Source of the DNA: Bacillota bacterium | GTDB lineage: Bacteria; Bacillota; Clostridia; Oscillospirales; Acutalibacteraceae | Length of the DNA: 64,000 nucleotides | NCBI GenBank assembly: GCA_023410445.1 | Contig: JAEYPT010000006.1 | Location: 1-64,000, forward strand | Reading direction: 5' to 3' | Shown: positions 8,817 to 17,250 of the stretch, one piece after another | How positions within the stretch are numbered: position 1 is the stretch's first letter | How the letters are laid out: every line of letters begins with the position of its first letter | Translations under genes and position numbers: made by a program | Notes under the pieces: model-generated | Told to the model about the DNA's origin: nothing | The model's input: the letters and a program-made list of their open reading frames with translations, nothing else | Database searches by the model: none

Positions 8817-10205
8817 TCAGAATCGGAAATACAGGAATGGGTTGTACGAATTTTCAACCAAAAATGAAAGGGAAACCACAAACAGAATGGCATATCCCGC
8901 GCACCAGACGATTTTTCCCGGGATTCCGGCGTTCCGCAGGCGATCCGCAAACTTTGCCGGAACCGTGGTACAGCAAATTGCGGCAAGTAAGAGGAGAATC
9001 CATCCGGTCGTAAGGCCGTACATACCGATGGAATCGATTTTTGAAGAGAAGCCGAACATCGCGGCGATCATGGTACCCGCCTTGGAAAAATCCGTATTAA
9101 AGAACAGAACCCATCCGACTGTCGCAGTGAGAAACGAGCAAATCCACTGCAGCCACGCCGGCGCCTTATCATACCCTTTTATCAGGTATTTTTCCGCAAT
9201 GATCAGGAAACCCCAATAAGCGCCCCATATGGCGAAATTCCAGCTCGCCCCATGCCAGAAGCCGGTCAGGATCCAGACAATTGCCAAATTCCGTATATTA
9301 TTGAGCTTGGAGCAGCGATTCCCCCCCAGCGGGATATAGAGATACTCCCGGAACCAGCTGCCTAACGTAATATGCCACCTGCGCCAGAATTCAGCCGCGC
9401 TGCGGGAAAGGTAGGGGTAATTGAAATTTTCCGGCAGTCGAAAACCGAACATCCGCCCCAATCCGATGGCCATATCGGAATAGCCGGAAAAGTCAAAATA
9501 AATCTGAAACGTGAAGGCAAGCGCACAAATCCATCCGCCCAGCATGGACGGATGGCCATAATATTGAATTCGATCGGCAATCTGCGCCAGATTGTTTGCC
9601 AGAAGCACCTTTTTGAAAAGCCCCGTCAGGAACCGGACCGAGCCCTCCGAAATTTCCCTTAGGCTTTCCCGGCGTTCCGTAAGCTGCGGCGCAAAGTCAC
9701 GGTAACGTATGATCGGGCCCGCCACCAGATGAGGATAAAAAGAAAGATACGTTCCGAAATCCAGAAGGCTTGTTTGCGGACAGGCCTCCTGATTACGGAT
9801 GTCAATCAGGTAGGAAAGCGCCTCAAATGTGTAAAAGGAGATCCCGATGGGAAGAGTGACCTCCGGAACGGGGATTTTCAGCGGGGAAACGGAATCAATT
9901 GTTCGCACAAACAGCGGTGAATACTTAAACCAGCACAAAAGACCGATATTCAAAATCACTGCTGAAACGAAAAGCACGGAAGAAAGACTGCGGTTTGCGC
10001 GAAAACGTGCTAGAAGTCTTCCCGCCGTGTAATTCATCACAATGGAAAATAACATAACAAAAACGAAAGCAGGTTCCCCCCATGCATAAAAGAGCAGGCT
10101 GACAAGAAACAGGCTCAGGTTCCGGAACTTTCTAGGAGCAAGGTAGTAAACGGCAAGAGAAGCCGGTAAAAAAACAAACAAAAAAATCAGGCTGCTGAAC
10201 ACCAT
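8817..10205 (-). CDS. MBOAT family O-acyltransferase (AlgI/DltB-like)
   Basis: This 462-residue polytopic protein contains the MBOAT signature: GFWHGASWNFAIWGAYWG near 320-340 with the conserved His, the SGYSDMAIGLGRMFGF block near 240, and FWRRWHITLGSWFREYLYIPLGGNR. It moves acetyl groups across the membrane for transfer to a surface glycan by the DHHW protein encoded just downstream. AlgI-type proteins are 450-500 residues, so this one is full length. The start has AGGAA about 11 bases upstream, and a promoter lies at 10239-10267. Confidence 0.92.
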   Translation of the reverse strand: MVFSSLIFLFVFLPASLAVYYLAPRKFRNLSLFLVSLLFYAWGEPAFVFVMLFSIVMNYTAGRLLARFRANRSLSSVLFVSAVILNIGLLCWFKYSPLFVRTIDSVSPLKIPVPEVTLPIGISFYTFEALSYLIDIRNQEACPQTSLLDFGTYLSFYPHLVAGPIIRYRDFAPQLTERRESLREISEGSVRFLTGLFKKVLLANNLAQIADRIQYYGHPSMLGGWICALAFTFQIYFDFSGYSDMAIGLGRMFGFRLPENFNYPYLSRSAAEFWRRWHITLGSWFREYLYIPLGGNRCSKLNNIRNLAIVWILTGFWHGASWNFAIWGAYWGFLIIAEKYLIKGYDKAPAWLQWICSFLTATVGWVLFFNTDFSKAGTMIAAMFGFSSKIDSIGMYGLTTGWILLLLAAICCTTVPAKFADRLRNAGIPGKIVWCAGYAILFVVSLSFLVENSYNPFLYFRF

Positions 10206-10238
10206 GTTCGAAGATTCCTCGTTTCCTTATTTGTTTTT

Positions 10239-10267
10239 ATTCTAACGGAAGTGTTCTTAAAAAGCAA
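10239..10267 (-). promoter_or_regulatory. Promoter of the MBOAT-DHHW operon
   Basis: Minus strand TTGCTT (10262-10267), 17 bases, TAGAAT (10239-10244), about 34 bases before the ATG. Confidence 0.6.
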
Positions 10268-10274
10268 GAGAAAC

Positions 10275-10338
10275 CCCCTGCACAGTCTGTAATTTTCTCC
10301 GCGGGATACGGCGGTCAAATATACAGAGCGTGCAGGGG
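10275..10338. repeat. Long extended hairpin between two surface-related transcription units
   Basis: A 9-bp stem (CCCCTGCAC with GTGCAGGGG) continues after a small internal loop into TGTA/TACA and an inner CCGC/GCGG stem, giving a roughly 64-base folded element. Neither side has a long T run. It may be a processed 3' end signal or a small mobile repeat; I did not see another copy in the window. Confidence 0.5.
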
Positions 10339-10376
10339 CTTCTTCTTCGTTTAATTCTATAAATAAACAGCACAAA

Positions 10377-10407
10377 GCGGCGGTAAGAGCCGAGCTCAAA
10401 CCGCCGC
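10377..10407 (-). terminator. Terminator of the 946-residue surface protein gene
   Basis: GCGGCGGT pairs with ACCGCCGC over a 15-base loop. On the minus strand it is followed by a T-rich stretch (TTTGTGCTGTTTATTT). It lies about 65 bases past the stop codon. Confidence 0.6.
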
Positions 10408-10473
10408 TACGCAAATACAACTTACTAATTTTTTGGGTTAGTTATTGTTTAATTAGGTGATAGTCTTCAGAGC

Positions 10474-13314
10474 TTACGCAACTGTTACAACAGCAGCGCG
10501 AACGCCATTGACATAGATGCCAGTGGAGCCTGCTTTAACAGCAGAAACTTTGAAGAAGTAAGCGCCTGCACTTGCACTGGAGGAAACAACCTTAGCAACT
10601 GCTGTGTTTCCAGAAGTGAAGGAAGGAGCTACGGAAGTGCCAGTTACTTTGAAGGTATAGGAAGCACCAGTCTTGATGGTAACCTTGGAGGTATCGACCT
10701 TCACAGTAGAAGCACCGATCGTTGCAACAGTGGAGCGGACACCGTTGACATAAACGCCAACAGAAGTCTTAACAGCACCGGTAGCAGTGATCTTGAAGAA
10801 GTAAGAATTGCCGGATTTGCCCATCTTTGTTACAGTGAAAGCATTGCTGCCAACGCTGAAGGTGGGTTCTTTGCCATCAAGAGTTGTGATCTTGAAGGTG
10901 TAGTTAGCGCCCTGAGCAACCGTAATAGCTGCAGGAGTGTCGGAAGTAAAGGTTGCATCCGGAGTTGCAAGAGCAGTTACGGTGCAATCAGTCTCCGTGT
11001 AATCGGTATCTTCGTCGCCGTTTTCGTCAACAAGCTTCGCAATTACTTTGCCGGTATTCTCAGAAGCAAAGCTCGGGTCAACAGCAATAACTTCAACCGT
11101 GTAAGTGCCATCAGCATTTGCAGTGTACTTGAAGTTCGTGTCGTTGCCGCTGAAGTCCCAAGCGATCTTGTCGCCGGAAGGAATCACGGTGCCAGACGGA
11201 TAAGCGGTAGCCTTGAAGGTCTGAGCATACTGAGTGCCCTTCGCAATGCGTGCGGAAGACGGAGTAATCATCAGGCCAGCAAATTTAGCGCTTGCAATCT
11301 TAAAGGTATCAATGGTAGAACCTGTGCTCTTGGAAACTGTGAAGCCGAAACCGTCGAAATCCTCGACATCGACTGTATCGGAATCAGCCTTGAACGCTGT
11401 GTCACCAACTTTGAAGTCATTGGAGAACTTCAGGACCGGAGAACCAGAAACGCTGCTGGTTACATAAAGAGAACCGAGCGGCAGTTTAATGGAACCGGAA
11501 CCAGTAACGTCGCCAACCTTCAGAGAAGTATCAAATGCAACCTTGCTGGAATCGTTCAGATCAAGGCTGTTAACTGTTGCTGCGCCCGTAAAGGATACAT
11601 CAGCATCTTCATCCGTGGTCTCGATACCAGCATTCTTCCCGTTCACAGGAGCCGGAAGTTTGCCCTGGAAATCGCCAATGGACAGAGTCGCATCGCGATA
11701 ATCGAAATCGATTGTGCCAACAGAAATGCTGTCGCCCGTCAGTGCAAAGGAAGAATTGTCTTCTTTTGCGAACAGAGTCTTAACTGCAACTTTGGAATCG
11801 TCATTGTTAATGTCGATCTTGCCGGATGCCTGTACTTTGCCGACATTCGTTGTCTTGTCGTCATCGGTTGCTTCGATCGTAACGGCACCTTTGTTGGACT
11901 TAATGTCGCCGACATTGCCGGAACCGACATGAATGTCACCATCACACTCAATATTGCCGATCGTAGATTCGCCGGAAATATCGACCTGACCAGCCTTAGC
12001 TTTGATGTCGCCAGATTTGGAATCGTTGATATTAACTTTCCCTGCGAAAGCATCGTCGAGGTCAATTTTTCCGACATTAGCGGAAGAAATGCTCAGAGAG
12101 GTTGCGGCTCCCATGCCTTTACCACCGGTAATCTCTCCAAGTGAGCAGTCTTTATCAACGCTGAAAGAACCTGTGAAAGTATCAGCCAGCTTAAGATCAT
12201 AGCCGGTTACATCCACTTTGTTGAGATAAGTTTTCTTGTCCTTGTTTACGCTGGTAGCAAGACGAACAATAGCTTTCTTTGCAACAGTGGTCTTTGCAGT
12301 TACTTTGCTGTCGTCGAATTTGCTTGCGGTATTTTCCGGAACAGCCTGATCCTTAGCTTTGCCTATGTTCTTGGAAGAATTGTTTACTGTAAAGGTAAGA
12401 GTCCCTGTGCTGACACCGTCTGTAGAGTACACACGAATCAGGTTAGAGGTAGGATCCAGTGGCAGGAAATCACATTTGTTCTGCGAGCTGCCGCTTACCT
12501 TAATCGTATACAGCGAGTTAGCCTCAGTCTTGGTATAATCCGCATTACCGGAAACGGTCGTAGCCTGTGTATCGCCAGTATGCTTCGATGCGAACTCGAA
12601 GTAGACATTGGGAGCACCATACTGTGCCAAAATGTTTTGGCCAGCTGCGCCATGAACGTAATAAACGCCTACATCGGCTGAATCAACAGCACTATCCTTG
12701 AACGGATCTTTGTATTCAGCATCGGTCTTCTGAGCAAGGGTATCGATGTCTTCAATCGACAGGCCGGTACGAGTAGACGGATCGGCATAGCCTTTACCGA
12801 CAACGATTGTGCCTTCTTTGAGGACATGAACGGTAACTTCAGCTTTTGCTTTAACCGTTACATCGTTGCCGTCCTCATCCGAATAAGTACCTTTGTAGAG
12901 AACGGAAATGACTTCTTTGCCGCTACCTGTTTTGTTTCTCAGGGACAGGTAAGCGTCTTCAGTGCCGTCGTCTGCGATGCTGCCGCCCTTATCGTCGCCC
13001 CATTTGACCAGTCTGTCGCCGGAAACATGGGAAACGTCGAGGATCTGACTAATGCTGAGACCACTCTGATGGTCCGGAGTATCCATTTCAACAGCTTGCT
13101 TGCTCTCCACTTTAATCCAATCAGTCAGATTAACATTGGAGTCTTTGTTCGCGCCTCCGCTGACGAGGTAGATGGACTTTGCATTGTCTTCCTTCAGATC
13201 AACGGTACCGGAAACGGTCTTCGTTGATGCAGAAGCGAAGCTTGCCGAAAAGCTGGATGCCACAAGTGCTATAGAAAGCACGAGGGACAAAGCTTTTCCT
13301 GTGATTTTTTTCAT
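10474..13314 (-). CDS. Large secreted surface protein, S-layer-like, with duplicated C-terminal module
   Basis: The 946-residue protein has a Sec signal peptide (MKKITGKALSLVLS, AxA region near 26-28). The N-terminal 330 residues are Asp/Thr-rich and probably beta-rich. About 380-640 is a series of short hydrophobic/polar strands with recurrent VGDI, VGKV and IGNI steps, suggestive of a beta-solenoid. The C-terminus carries two copies of a roughly 80-residue module (787-868 and 869-946) with YTFK, YFFKxxA and GxYVNGxR motifs, homologous to the end of the 775-residue protein at 60-2387. The sequence is acidic and has no Cys to speak of, no SLH repeats and no LPXTG. The consensus promoter and structured leader suggest very high expression, so an S-layer or major envelope protein is my inference. 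The start is backed by AAGGAGGA. Confidence 0.8.
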   Translation of the reverse strand: MKKITGKALSLVLSIALVASSFSASFASASTKTVSGTVDLKEDNAKSIYLVSGGANKDSNVNLTDWIKVESKQAVEMDTPDHQSGLSISQILDVSHVSGDRLVKWGDDKGGSIADDGTEDAYLSLRNKTGSGKEVISVLYKGTYSDEDGNDVTVKAKAEVTVHVLKEGTIVVGKGYADPSTRTGLSIEDIDTLAQKTDAEYKDPFKDSAVDSADVGVYYVHGAAGQNILAQYGAPNVYFEFASKHTGDTQATTVSGNADYTKTEANSLYTIKVSGSSQNKCDFLPLDPTSNLIRVYSTDGVSTGTLTFTVNNSSKNIGKAKDQAVPENTASKFDDSKVTAKTTVAKKAIVRLATSVNKDKKTYLNKVDVTGYDLKLADTFTGSFSVDKDCSLGEITGGKGMGAATSLSISSANVGKIDLDDAFAGKVNINDSKSGDIKAKAGQVDISGESTIGNIECDGDIHVGSGNVGDIKSNKGAVTIEATDDDKTTNVGKVQASGKIDINNDDSKVAVKTLFAKEDNSSFALTGDSISVGTIDFDYRDATLSIGDFQGKLPAPVNGKNAGIETTDEDADVSFTGAATVNSLDLNDSSKVAFDTSLKVGDVTGSGSIKLPLGSLYVTSSVSGSPVLKFSNDFKVGDTAFKADSDTVDVEDFDGFGFTVSKSTGSTIDTFKIASAKFAGLMITPSSARIAKGTQYAQTFKATAYPSGTVIPSGDKIAWDFSGNDTNFKYTANADGTYTVEVIAVDPSFASENTGKVIAKLVDENGDEDTDYTETDCTVTALATPDATFTSDTPAAITVAQGANYTFKITTLDGKEPTFSVGSNAFTVTKMGKSGNSYFFKITATGAVKTSVGVYVNGVRSTVATIGASTVKVDTSKVTIKTGASYTFKVTGTSVAPSFTSGNTAVAKVVSSSASAGAYFFKVSAVKAGSTGIYVNGVRAAVVTVA

Positions 13315-13491
13315 CCTTTTTGTCCTCCTTAAAATAGTTCGTTGTGCATTTGCGTGTGCTATGAGAATTTAACATACATGTACGTCATGGGTGTTAAGAT
13401 ATCCCCTGACTTGCAGCAATGCCGGTTTTCCCCGCGCCCCACAGCGCGCCTGGGCGCAAAAGCCGCTGGCACTGCCCATATGTTTAATTGG
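13315..13491 (-). other. Structured 5' leader of the large surface protein mRNA
   Basis: The transcript from about 13485 can fold into one long hairpin on the minus strand: GCAGTGCC pairs with GGCATTGC, inside it TTTT with AAAA, and inside that GCGCCC with GGGCGC. The remainder up to AAGGAGG is AT-rich. This could stabilise an abundant mRNA. It matches no riboswitch I know. Confidence 0.5.
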
Positions 13492-13520
13492 ATTATAAGA
13501 TATTTGGTACTTAATGTCAA
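13492..13520 (-). promoter_or_regulatory. Perfect consensus sigma-A promoter of the large surface protein
   Basis: Minus strand TTGACA (13515-13520), exactly 17 bases, TATAAT (13492-13497). The best promoter in the window, consistent with a very abundant product. Confidence 0.92.
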
Positions 13521-13868
13521 GTACATAATGGAGATAATTTTGAATAAATTTTGCACATTAGCCATAAATTTTACAGGATTTAAGCCAAATTCTTGAATTT
13601 CTTAGGAAGAAACTGGCAGGAAAAGCGGCGCTTGCGGGAAGCCGCGGCAGCGAAATTATAATGCGCCTGTGGGAATTATTTTTCTTCTGCTTTTTCGGCC
13701 CGGAAAAGGGATATCGGCACCCATGCTCAGCCGGCCGTCTGATGAGGTTCACCTCCCCGCGGCTCACCTTTTTTCCTACTTTCGCAGCGCGGGCTCCAGG
13801 AAAATGGGACGGCCCGTCGGAATATATGTACGCCGCGTTTGGAGCGATTATGATACCCGTGCCCGTTT
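13521..13868. other. Intergenic stretch without a recognised gene; contains a minus-strand terminator
   Basis: About 350 bases. A hairpin at 13625-13645 (GCGGC/GCCGC with an inner CTT/AAG) followed on the minus strand by TTTT is a plausible terminator for the MORN-MBL unit. Short ORFs on both strands here overlap the neighbouring gene, lack ribosome sites and have no recognisable content. Confidence 0.5.
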
Positions 13869-15164
13869 TCATTTCTGGGCGGCATTCGTTTCGCAGAAGC
13901 AGGCGCGCCGCCCAGAGGGTGAAACAGCAGCGATTGTGCAGGGAAATATTTTTTCTCCCCGGGTATAAGCAGGACAGCGAACCGTCAGGGAAGGGCCGCC
14001 GGAATGCTCCCAGCAGGCCGCAAGGCGGTTACAGCAGGTGCCGTTCAATTTATACCACGGGCAGGCGTCGGGGCTGGTGCAGTGCTTCACCGCGGGCAGG
14101 GCTGCGTACTCCTCCGCGATCTGCCCACCCTGCCGGTATTCGCCGTTGCTGATCAGAAGATGGGGCGCGGCAATTCCGTTCAGGATGGGACTTACAAAAG
14201 AAGCCGTGCCATGGTGGGGGATTTTCACCGCATAATAGGCGTCGTAGAGACGGTCGGCGACCGCTTCGATGCTTTCCGGGGGAGCGTCGCCCGTCATGAG
14301 AATATCGTCCATGCTTGCCTCCCGGCGGCGAACGTTCTGAAAGATCACGCTCGCGGCGTTCACCGTATCCGAATAGGCTGTCTGTGTGACGGGATTTTCG
14401 AGGAGGGCCGCAATCTCCCCCGCGCACGGAAGAAGGCGGAGGCTTGGGATCAGTGCGGAAATACGCCCGAAGGCCGTCCGAAGCTGCGAAAGATTCTCCT
14501 CCGTAAGCGGTGAAACGGCGCAGGCCTGCCGGTAGGCGGTACAGAAAGCCTGCTTAAACCGCAGGAACTCCCCGGCGCAGGCGGGCAGGTACGGCGAGGA
14601 AAGGCGCACGTTCAATTCCTCCACGGCGGAGGCAAACAGCGGTGGGAACGAAAATCCGGTGCGCACCGGCCACAGGACCTCGTATTCTACGCCGTCAAAA
14701 ACAAAACCGCTCCCCTGCGCGATGGGGTATACCGCATCGGTGCCCGCACATTTTGCGGCCCGATCAAACAGCTCCAGCTCGCACACGTTCACCCGTGAAT
14801 AGCCGGTCAGGCGGTCGAGAAACGCGTACACAAACAGAGCGAATTCGAGCAGGAGCGGATTCCCGTTTTCATCGCAGGGAGAGGCGGGTAGGTAAAGTCG
14901 GCTGAAATACAACGGGGAGATATCAAGAATCGTCCACAGTCCGCAGACGTGGTCGCGGTGGCAGTGAGTCAGCAGGAACGCGCGGCGGTCCATGCCGCGG
15001 TAGCGGCGCATAATCCCGTTTTCCACCCAGTCGGAAAAATCGACGTCCCCGTCCCGGATTTTATTGTTGCTGCTGCCGCAGTCCACCATGAGGATTTCCC
15101 GTTTCTCGCCGCCGAGCACGATGCATTCGCCGCACTCGACGTTCTGAAGCTCCATCCAGCGCAT
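13869..15164 (-). CDS. ComEC-like metallo-beta-lactamase-fold protein with Cys-rich tail
   Basis: This 431-residue protein has an MBL fold of the ComEC C-terminal type: LMVDCGSSNN near 25, the metal motif THCHRDHVCGL near 66-76, DDILMTGD near 285 and VKIPHHGTASF near 313. There is no signal peptide or transmembrane helix. The last 80 residues include a cysteine cluster (CTSPDACPWYKLNGTCC) absent from ordinary MBL hydrolases, possibly a zinc-binding element. It begins 3 bases after the stop of the MORN gene, with a GGAGGAG site, so the two are one operon. Related MBL domains act on nucleic acids or phosphodiesters; the substrate here is unknown. The motif-based family call is solid, the function open. 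Confidence 0.75.
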   Translation of the reverse strand: MRWMELQNVECGECIVLGGEKREILMVDCGSSNNKIRDGDVDFSDWVENGIMRRYRGMDRRAFLLTHCHRDHVCGLWTILDISPLYFSRLYLPASPCDENGNPLLLEFALFVYAFLDRLTGYSRVNVCELELFDRAAKCAGTDAVYPIAQGSGFVFDGVEYEVLWPVRTGFSFPPLFASAVEELNVRLSSPYLPACAGEFLRFKQAFCTAYRQACAVSPLTEENLSQLRTAFGRISALIPSLRLLPCAGEIAALLENPVTQTAYSDTVNAASVIFQNVRRREASMDDILMTGDAPPESIEAVADRLYDAYYAVKIPHHGTASFVSPILNGIAAPHLLISNGEYRQGGQIAEEYAALPAVKHCTSPDACPWYKLNGTCCNRLAACWEHSGGPSLTVRCPAYTRGEKIFPCTIAAVSPSGRRACFCETNAAQK

Positions 15165-15167
15165 TCG

Positions 15168-16649
15168 TTACTCCTCCGGCTTCGCGGGGGACGGGCCGCC
15201 CACCGCCTCGAAACCCTCACAGAAGCGGTCGTCTTCCCAGCGTCCCGCGCGGATTACCCGGCCCTGCCTGTACTCCGTACCCTCACCGTGACGTCTGCCG
15301 TCGCGCCAATCGCCCGTATAAAGCAGGTTACCATCCATATCAAATGCCGAACCGCGCCCCGTCGGGATATTGTTTTTCCAGTGGCCAACGAACACGGAGC
15401 CGTCCCTTGCCCCGAAAGCGACGCCCATGCCGTCGCGGAGGTTTTGTTTCCAGTTTCCCGCGTAGCAAAGCCGTCCGGATTTATAATAGTATACACCGAA
15501 GCCGTCCCGCCGATCGTCGCGGTATTCCCCTTCGTAGGCCGTATGGCCATTCTCCATCTGGGTTCTGCCCTGCCCCTGGCGCAGGCCGTCCATAATTTTC
15601 CCGAAATACAGGTAGCTTTCCGCCTCGCTGATGACGATCCGCTTTGCGGGGATTAGCCGGCCATCCTCCAGCGGAGGCTGAGCGGGAGCCGCTTTCCGAA
15701 TCAGACGGTCCGCATGCACGATTCCACCAGAAAGTCCCTTCGCAGCGACCGCATACTTCTGCGGAGCAGCGAAACTCTTCGGCTCCTCCGGCGCGGGCCT
15801 GTCCTCTGGCACGGAGGGAAGCGTCTCCAGCGTGAAAATCTCATGATCCACGGCATAGTCCGCTTCCGAAACATAGGGCTTTGCCGCAATCTCCGGCATC
15901 GGCAAAGAGGTCCGCTCCGGCTCGGGCTCCGGTTCCGGCGGAAGCTCTGGCTCTGCGGAGCCGTCATTCCATATGTACGCAAAATCCAGTTCAGTGTCCG
16001 GCTCCTCCGGCCAGGTGGGCTTCAGCGCTGTTCCGGCGGCCTCTGCTTCCCGGAACGCCGCTAGGCGGAGCTCCCGCTCGTCAGCGGAACTGTAACTGAA
16101 ATTTCCGGCATCTGTTTTGGCGCAGACCTGCGGCTCTCCGCCCGATGCGCTGTTCACGTAACTCTGCACCGTCGTCCCGGCACAGTAGGGAGACGGCAGA
16201 AGCAGTCTCCTGCGGTAGCGGTCCGTTCCGGCTTCCGGCTCGAGAAGCGCGATTCCCTCGCCTTCGGGCTCCAGTACGGCCGCAGGGTGCGCGGAATCAA
16301 CGCCATAATAAACCGTCCGGCGCCAGTGCAGGCCGCCGTCGTATACCGCCTGAGAAATCAATTCCCCGGTGGGGCCGTGGGTCAGCAGGCTGAACATGCC
16401 TCTGTCACGGCGGAACGACTCCTGCAAAACCCGTTTTCCACTGGTCTTTTTCCAGCGCAGGCATTCCCGCCCGATTTTATAGCGCACCCGCACCAACAGC
16501 CCGGACTCCACGTACTGCGCGTCGCCCCGGAGTGTTTTGCCGCCGTCGAAAAATTTTCGAAGTACGGAACCGAACAGGGATTCCTCCCCGGAGCCGAACG
16601 GCCGATACCATACTTCATAGAACACCGGAACGCCGCCCGCGTCTGTCAT
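15168..16649 (-). CDS. MORN-repeat protein paired with the MBL protein
   Basis: The 493-residue protein has an N-terminal half of about 200 residues that I do not recognise, also with toxin-antitoxin-like or WG/MORN-type strands (GELISQAVYDGGLHWRRTVYY), an acidic Pro/Glu-rich linker (about 225-255), and at least four MORN repeats from about 355 to 480 (YLYFGKIMDGLRQGQGRT, YEGEYRDDRRDGFGVYYY, YAGNWKQNLRDGMGV, YTGDWRDGRRHGEGT). MORN repeats commonly bind membranes or proteins. No signal peptide is present, so it is cytosolic. The start has AAGGAG. It heads the two-gene unit with the MBL protein, so a scaffold role for that enzyme is a reasonable inference, not a demonstrated one. Confidence 0.75.
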   Translation of the reverse strand: MTDAGGVPVFYEVWYRPFGSGEESLFGSVLRKFFDGGKTLRGDAQYVESGLLVRVRYKIGRECLRWKKTSGKRVLQESFRRDRGMFSLLTHGPTGELISQAVYDGGLHWRRTVYYGVDSAHPAAVLEPEGEGIALLEPEAGTDRYRRRLLLPSPYCAGTTVQSYVNSASGGEPQVCAKTDAGNFSYSSADERELRLAAFREAEAAGTALKPTWPEEPDTELDFAYIWNDGSAEPELPPEPEPEPERTSLPMPEIAAKPYVSEADYAVDHEIFTLETLPSVPEDRPAPEEPKSFAAPQKYAVAAKGLSGGIVHADRLIRKAAPAQPPLEDGRLIPAKRIVISEAESYLYFGKIMDGLRQGQGRTQMENGHTAYEGEYRDDRRDGFGVYYYKSGRLCYAGNWKQNLRDGMGVAFGARDGSVFVGHWKNNIPTGRGSAFDMDGNLLYTGDWRDGRRHGEGTEYRQGRVIRAGRWEDDRFCEGFEAVGGPSPAKPEE

Positions 16650-16713
16650 TGGTGTCAGCTCTCCTTTTCAAAAATCGCACGATCCAATATTCTTCCTTAA
16701 TTAATTGTATTTA

Positions 16714-16742
16714 ATAGTATATTATTTTGCTTTTTTTTGCAA
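16714..16742 (-). promoter_or_regulatory. Putative promoter of the MORN-MBL operon
   Basis: Minus strand TTGCAA (16737-16742), 17 bases, TACTAT (16714-16719), in a strongly AT-rich stretch 65 bases before the start codon. Confidence 0.5.
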
Positions 16743-16854
16743 GGATTCCCAGCGTTCGAAGAAAAAAGAAAATCCCTACATATATAATGTGTGTACAGCG
16801 AAACGTTCCTGCGGCGGTTTTCACCTTCCGGGCGACACCGGTGCGGCTTGCAAA

Positions 16855-16896
16855 GCGGAGGGGGGACGGGCTATAATAAGTCCGTCCCCCCTCCGC
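16855..16896 (-). terminator. Strong GC hairpin after the small Gly/Met-rich protein gene
   Basis: GCGGAGGGGGGACGG pairs almost perfectly with its complement over a loop of about 11 bases. The minus-strand flank is GCTTTGC, so the T run is poor, but its position 15 bases past the stop at 16911 fits a terminator. Confidence 0.6.
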
Positions 16897-16910
16897 CCTG
16901 CAAACAGCAG

Positions 16911-17090
16911 TCAGCGGAACATTCCCTGCACGTTGTCCATCAGTTCCCCGAAGGTGCGCATGGTGCGGTTTGCCCTGCGGCGCATCCCGCGGTTCCCGCG
17001 CATTACTTTTCCGCTAACGGCGGCCATGGTTACGCCGGCAAGAATCCCGGTACCCATTCCGCGCATGAATCCCATTGCCTGTTTATACAT
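16911..17090 (-). CDS. Small Gly/Met-rich, basic protein of unknown function
   Basis: The 59-residue product has a short hydrophobic segment (about 8-24, FMRGMGTGILAGVTMAAVSG) and a strongly basic Arg/Asn/Met-rich second half (KVMRGNRGMRRRANRTMRTF). The start at 17090 is chosen because GGGAGG lies nine bases upstream; longer in-frame starts lack a ribosome site. The hydrophobic-then-basic pattern resembles small YtxH-like membrane-associated proteins, but I cannot assign a family. It is transcribed divergently from trmL. Confidence 0.6.
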   Translation of the reverse strand: MYKQAMGFMRGMGTGILAGVTMAAVSGKVMRGNRGMRRRANRTMRTFGELMDNVQGMFR

Positions 17091-17250
17091 GATATACAAC
17101 CTCCCAATGCAGCAAACTGTTTGAGTACAATGACTGACTTTCATTATTTTGTCTCCCTTCTCCGGCAATATGGTTGAGAAATGCTGGAAAACTCTCGTCC
17201 GTGGAAAACGCGGCCGGTAAATTCATGATTTTTTGCAAAAGGAGAATACT

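Noticed and set aside
13720..13770. CTGATGAG motif suggesting a hammerhead ribozyme
   Set aside because: The following GAGG/CCTC stem is not followed by the required GAAA and no third helix is present.
13661..14152. Plus-strand ORF of 163 codons overlapping the MBL gene
   Set aside because: Opposite the well-supported MBL gene, no ribosome site, composition is that of a shadow frame.
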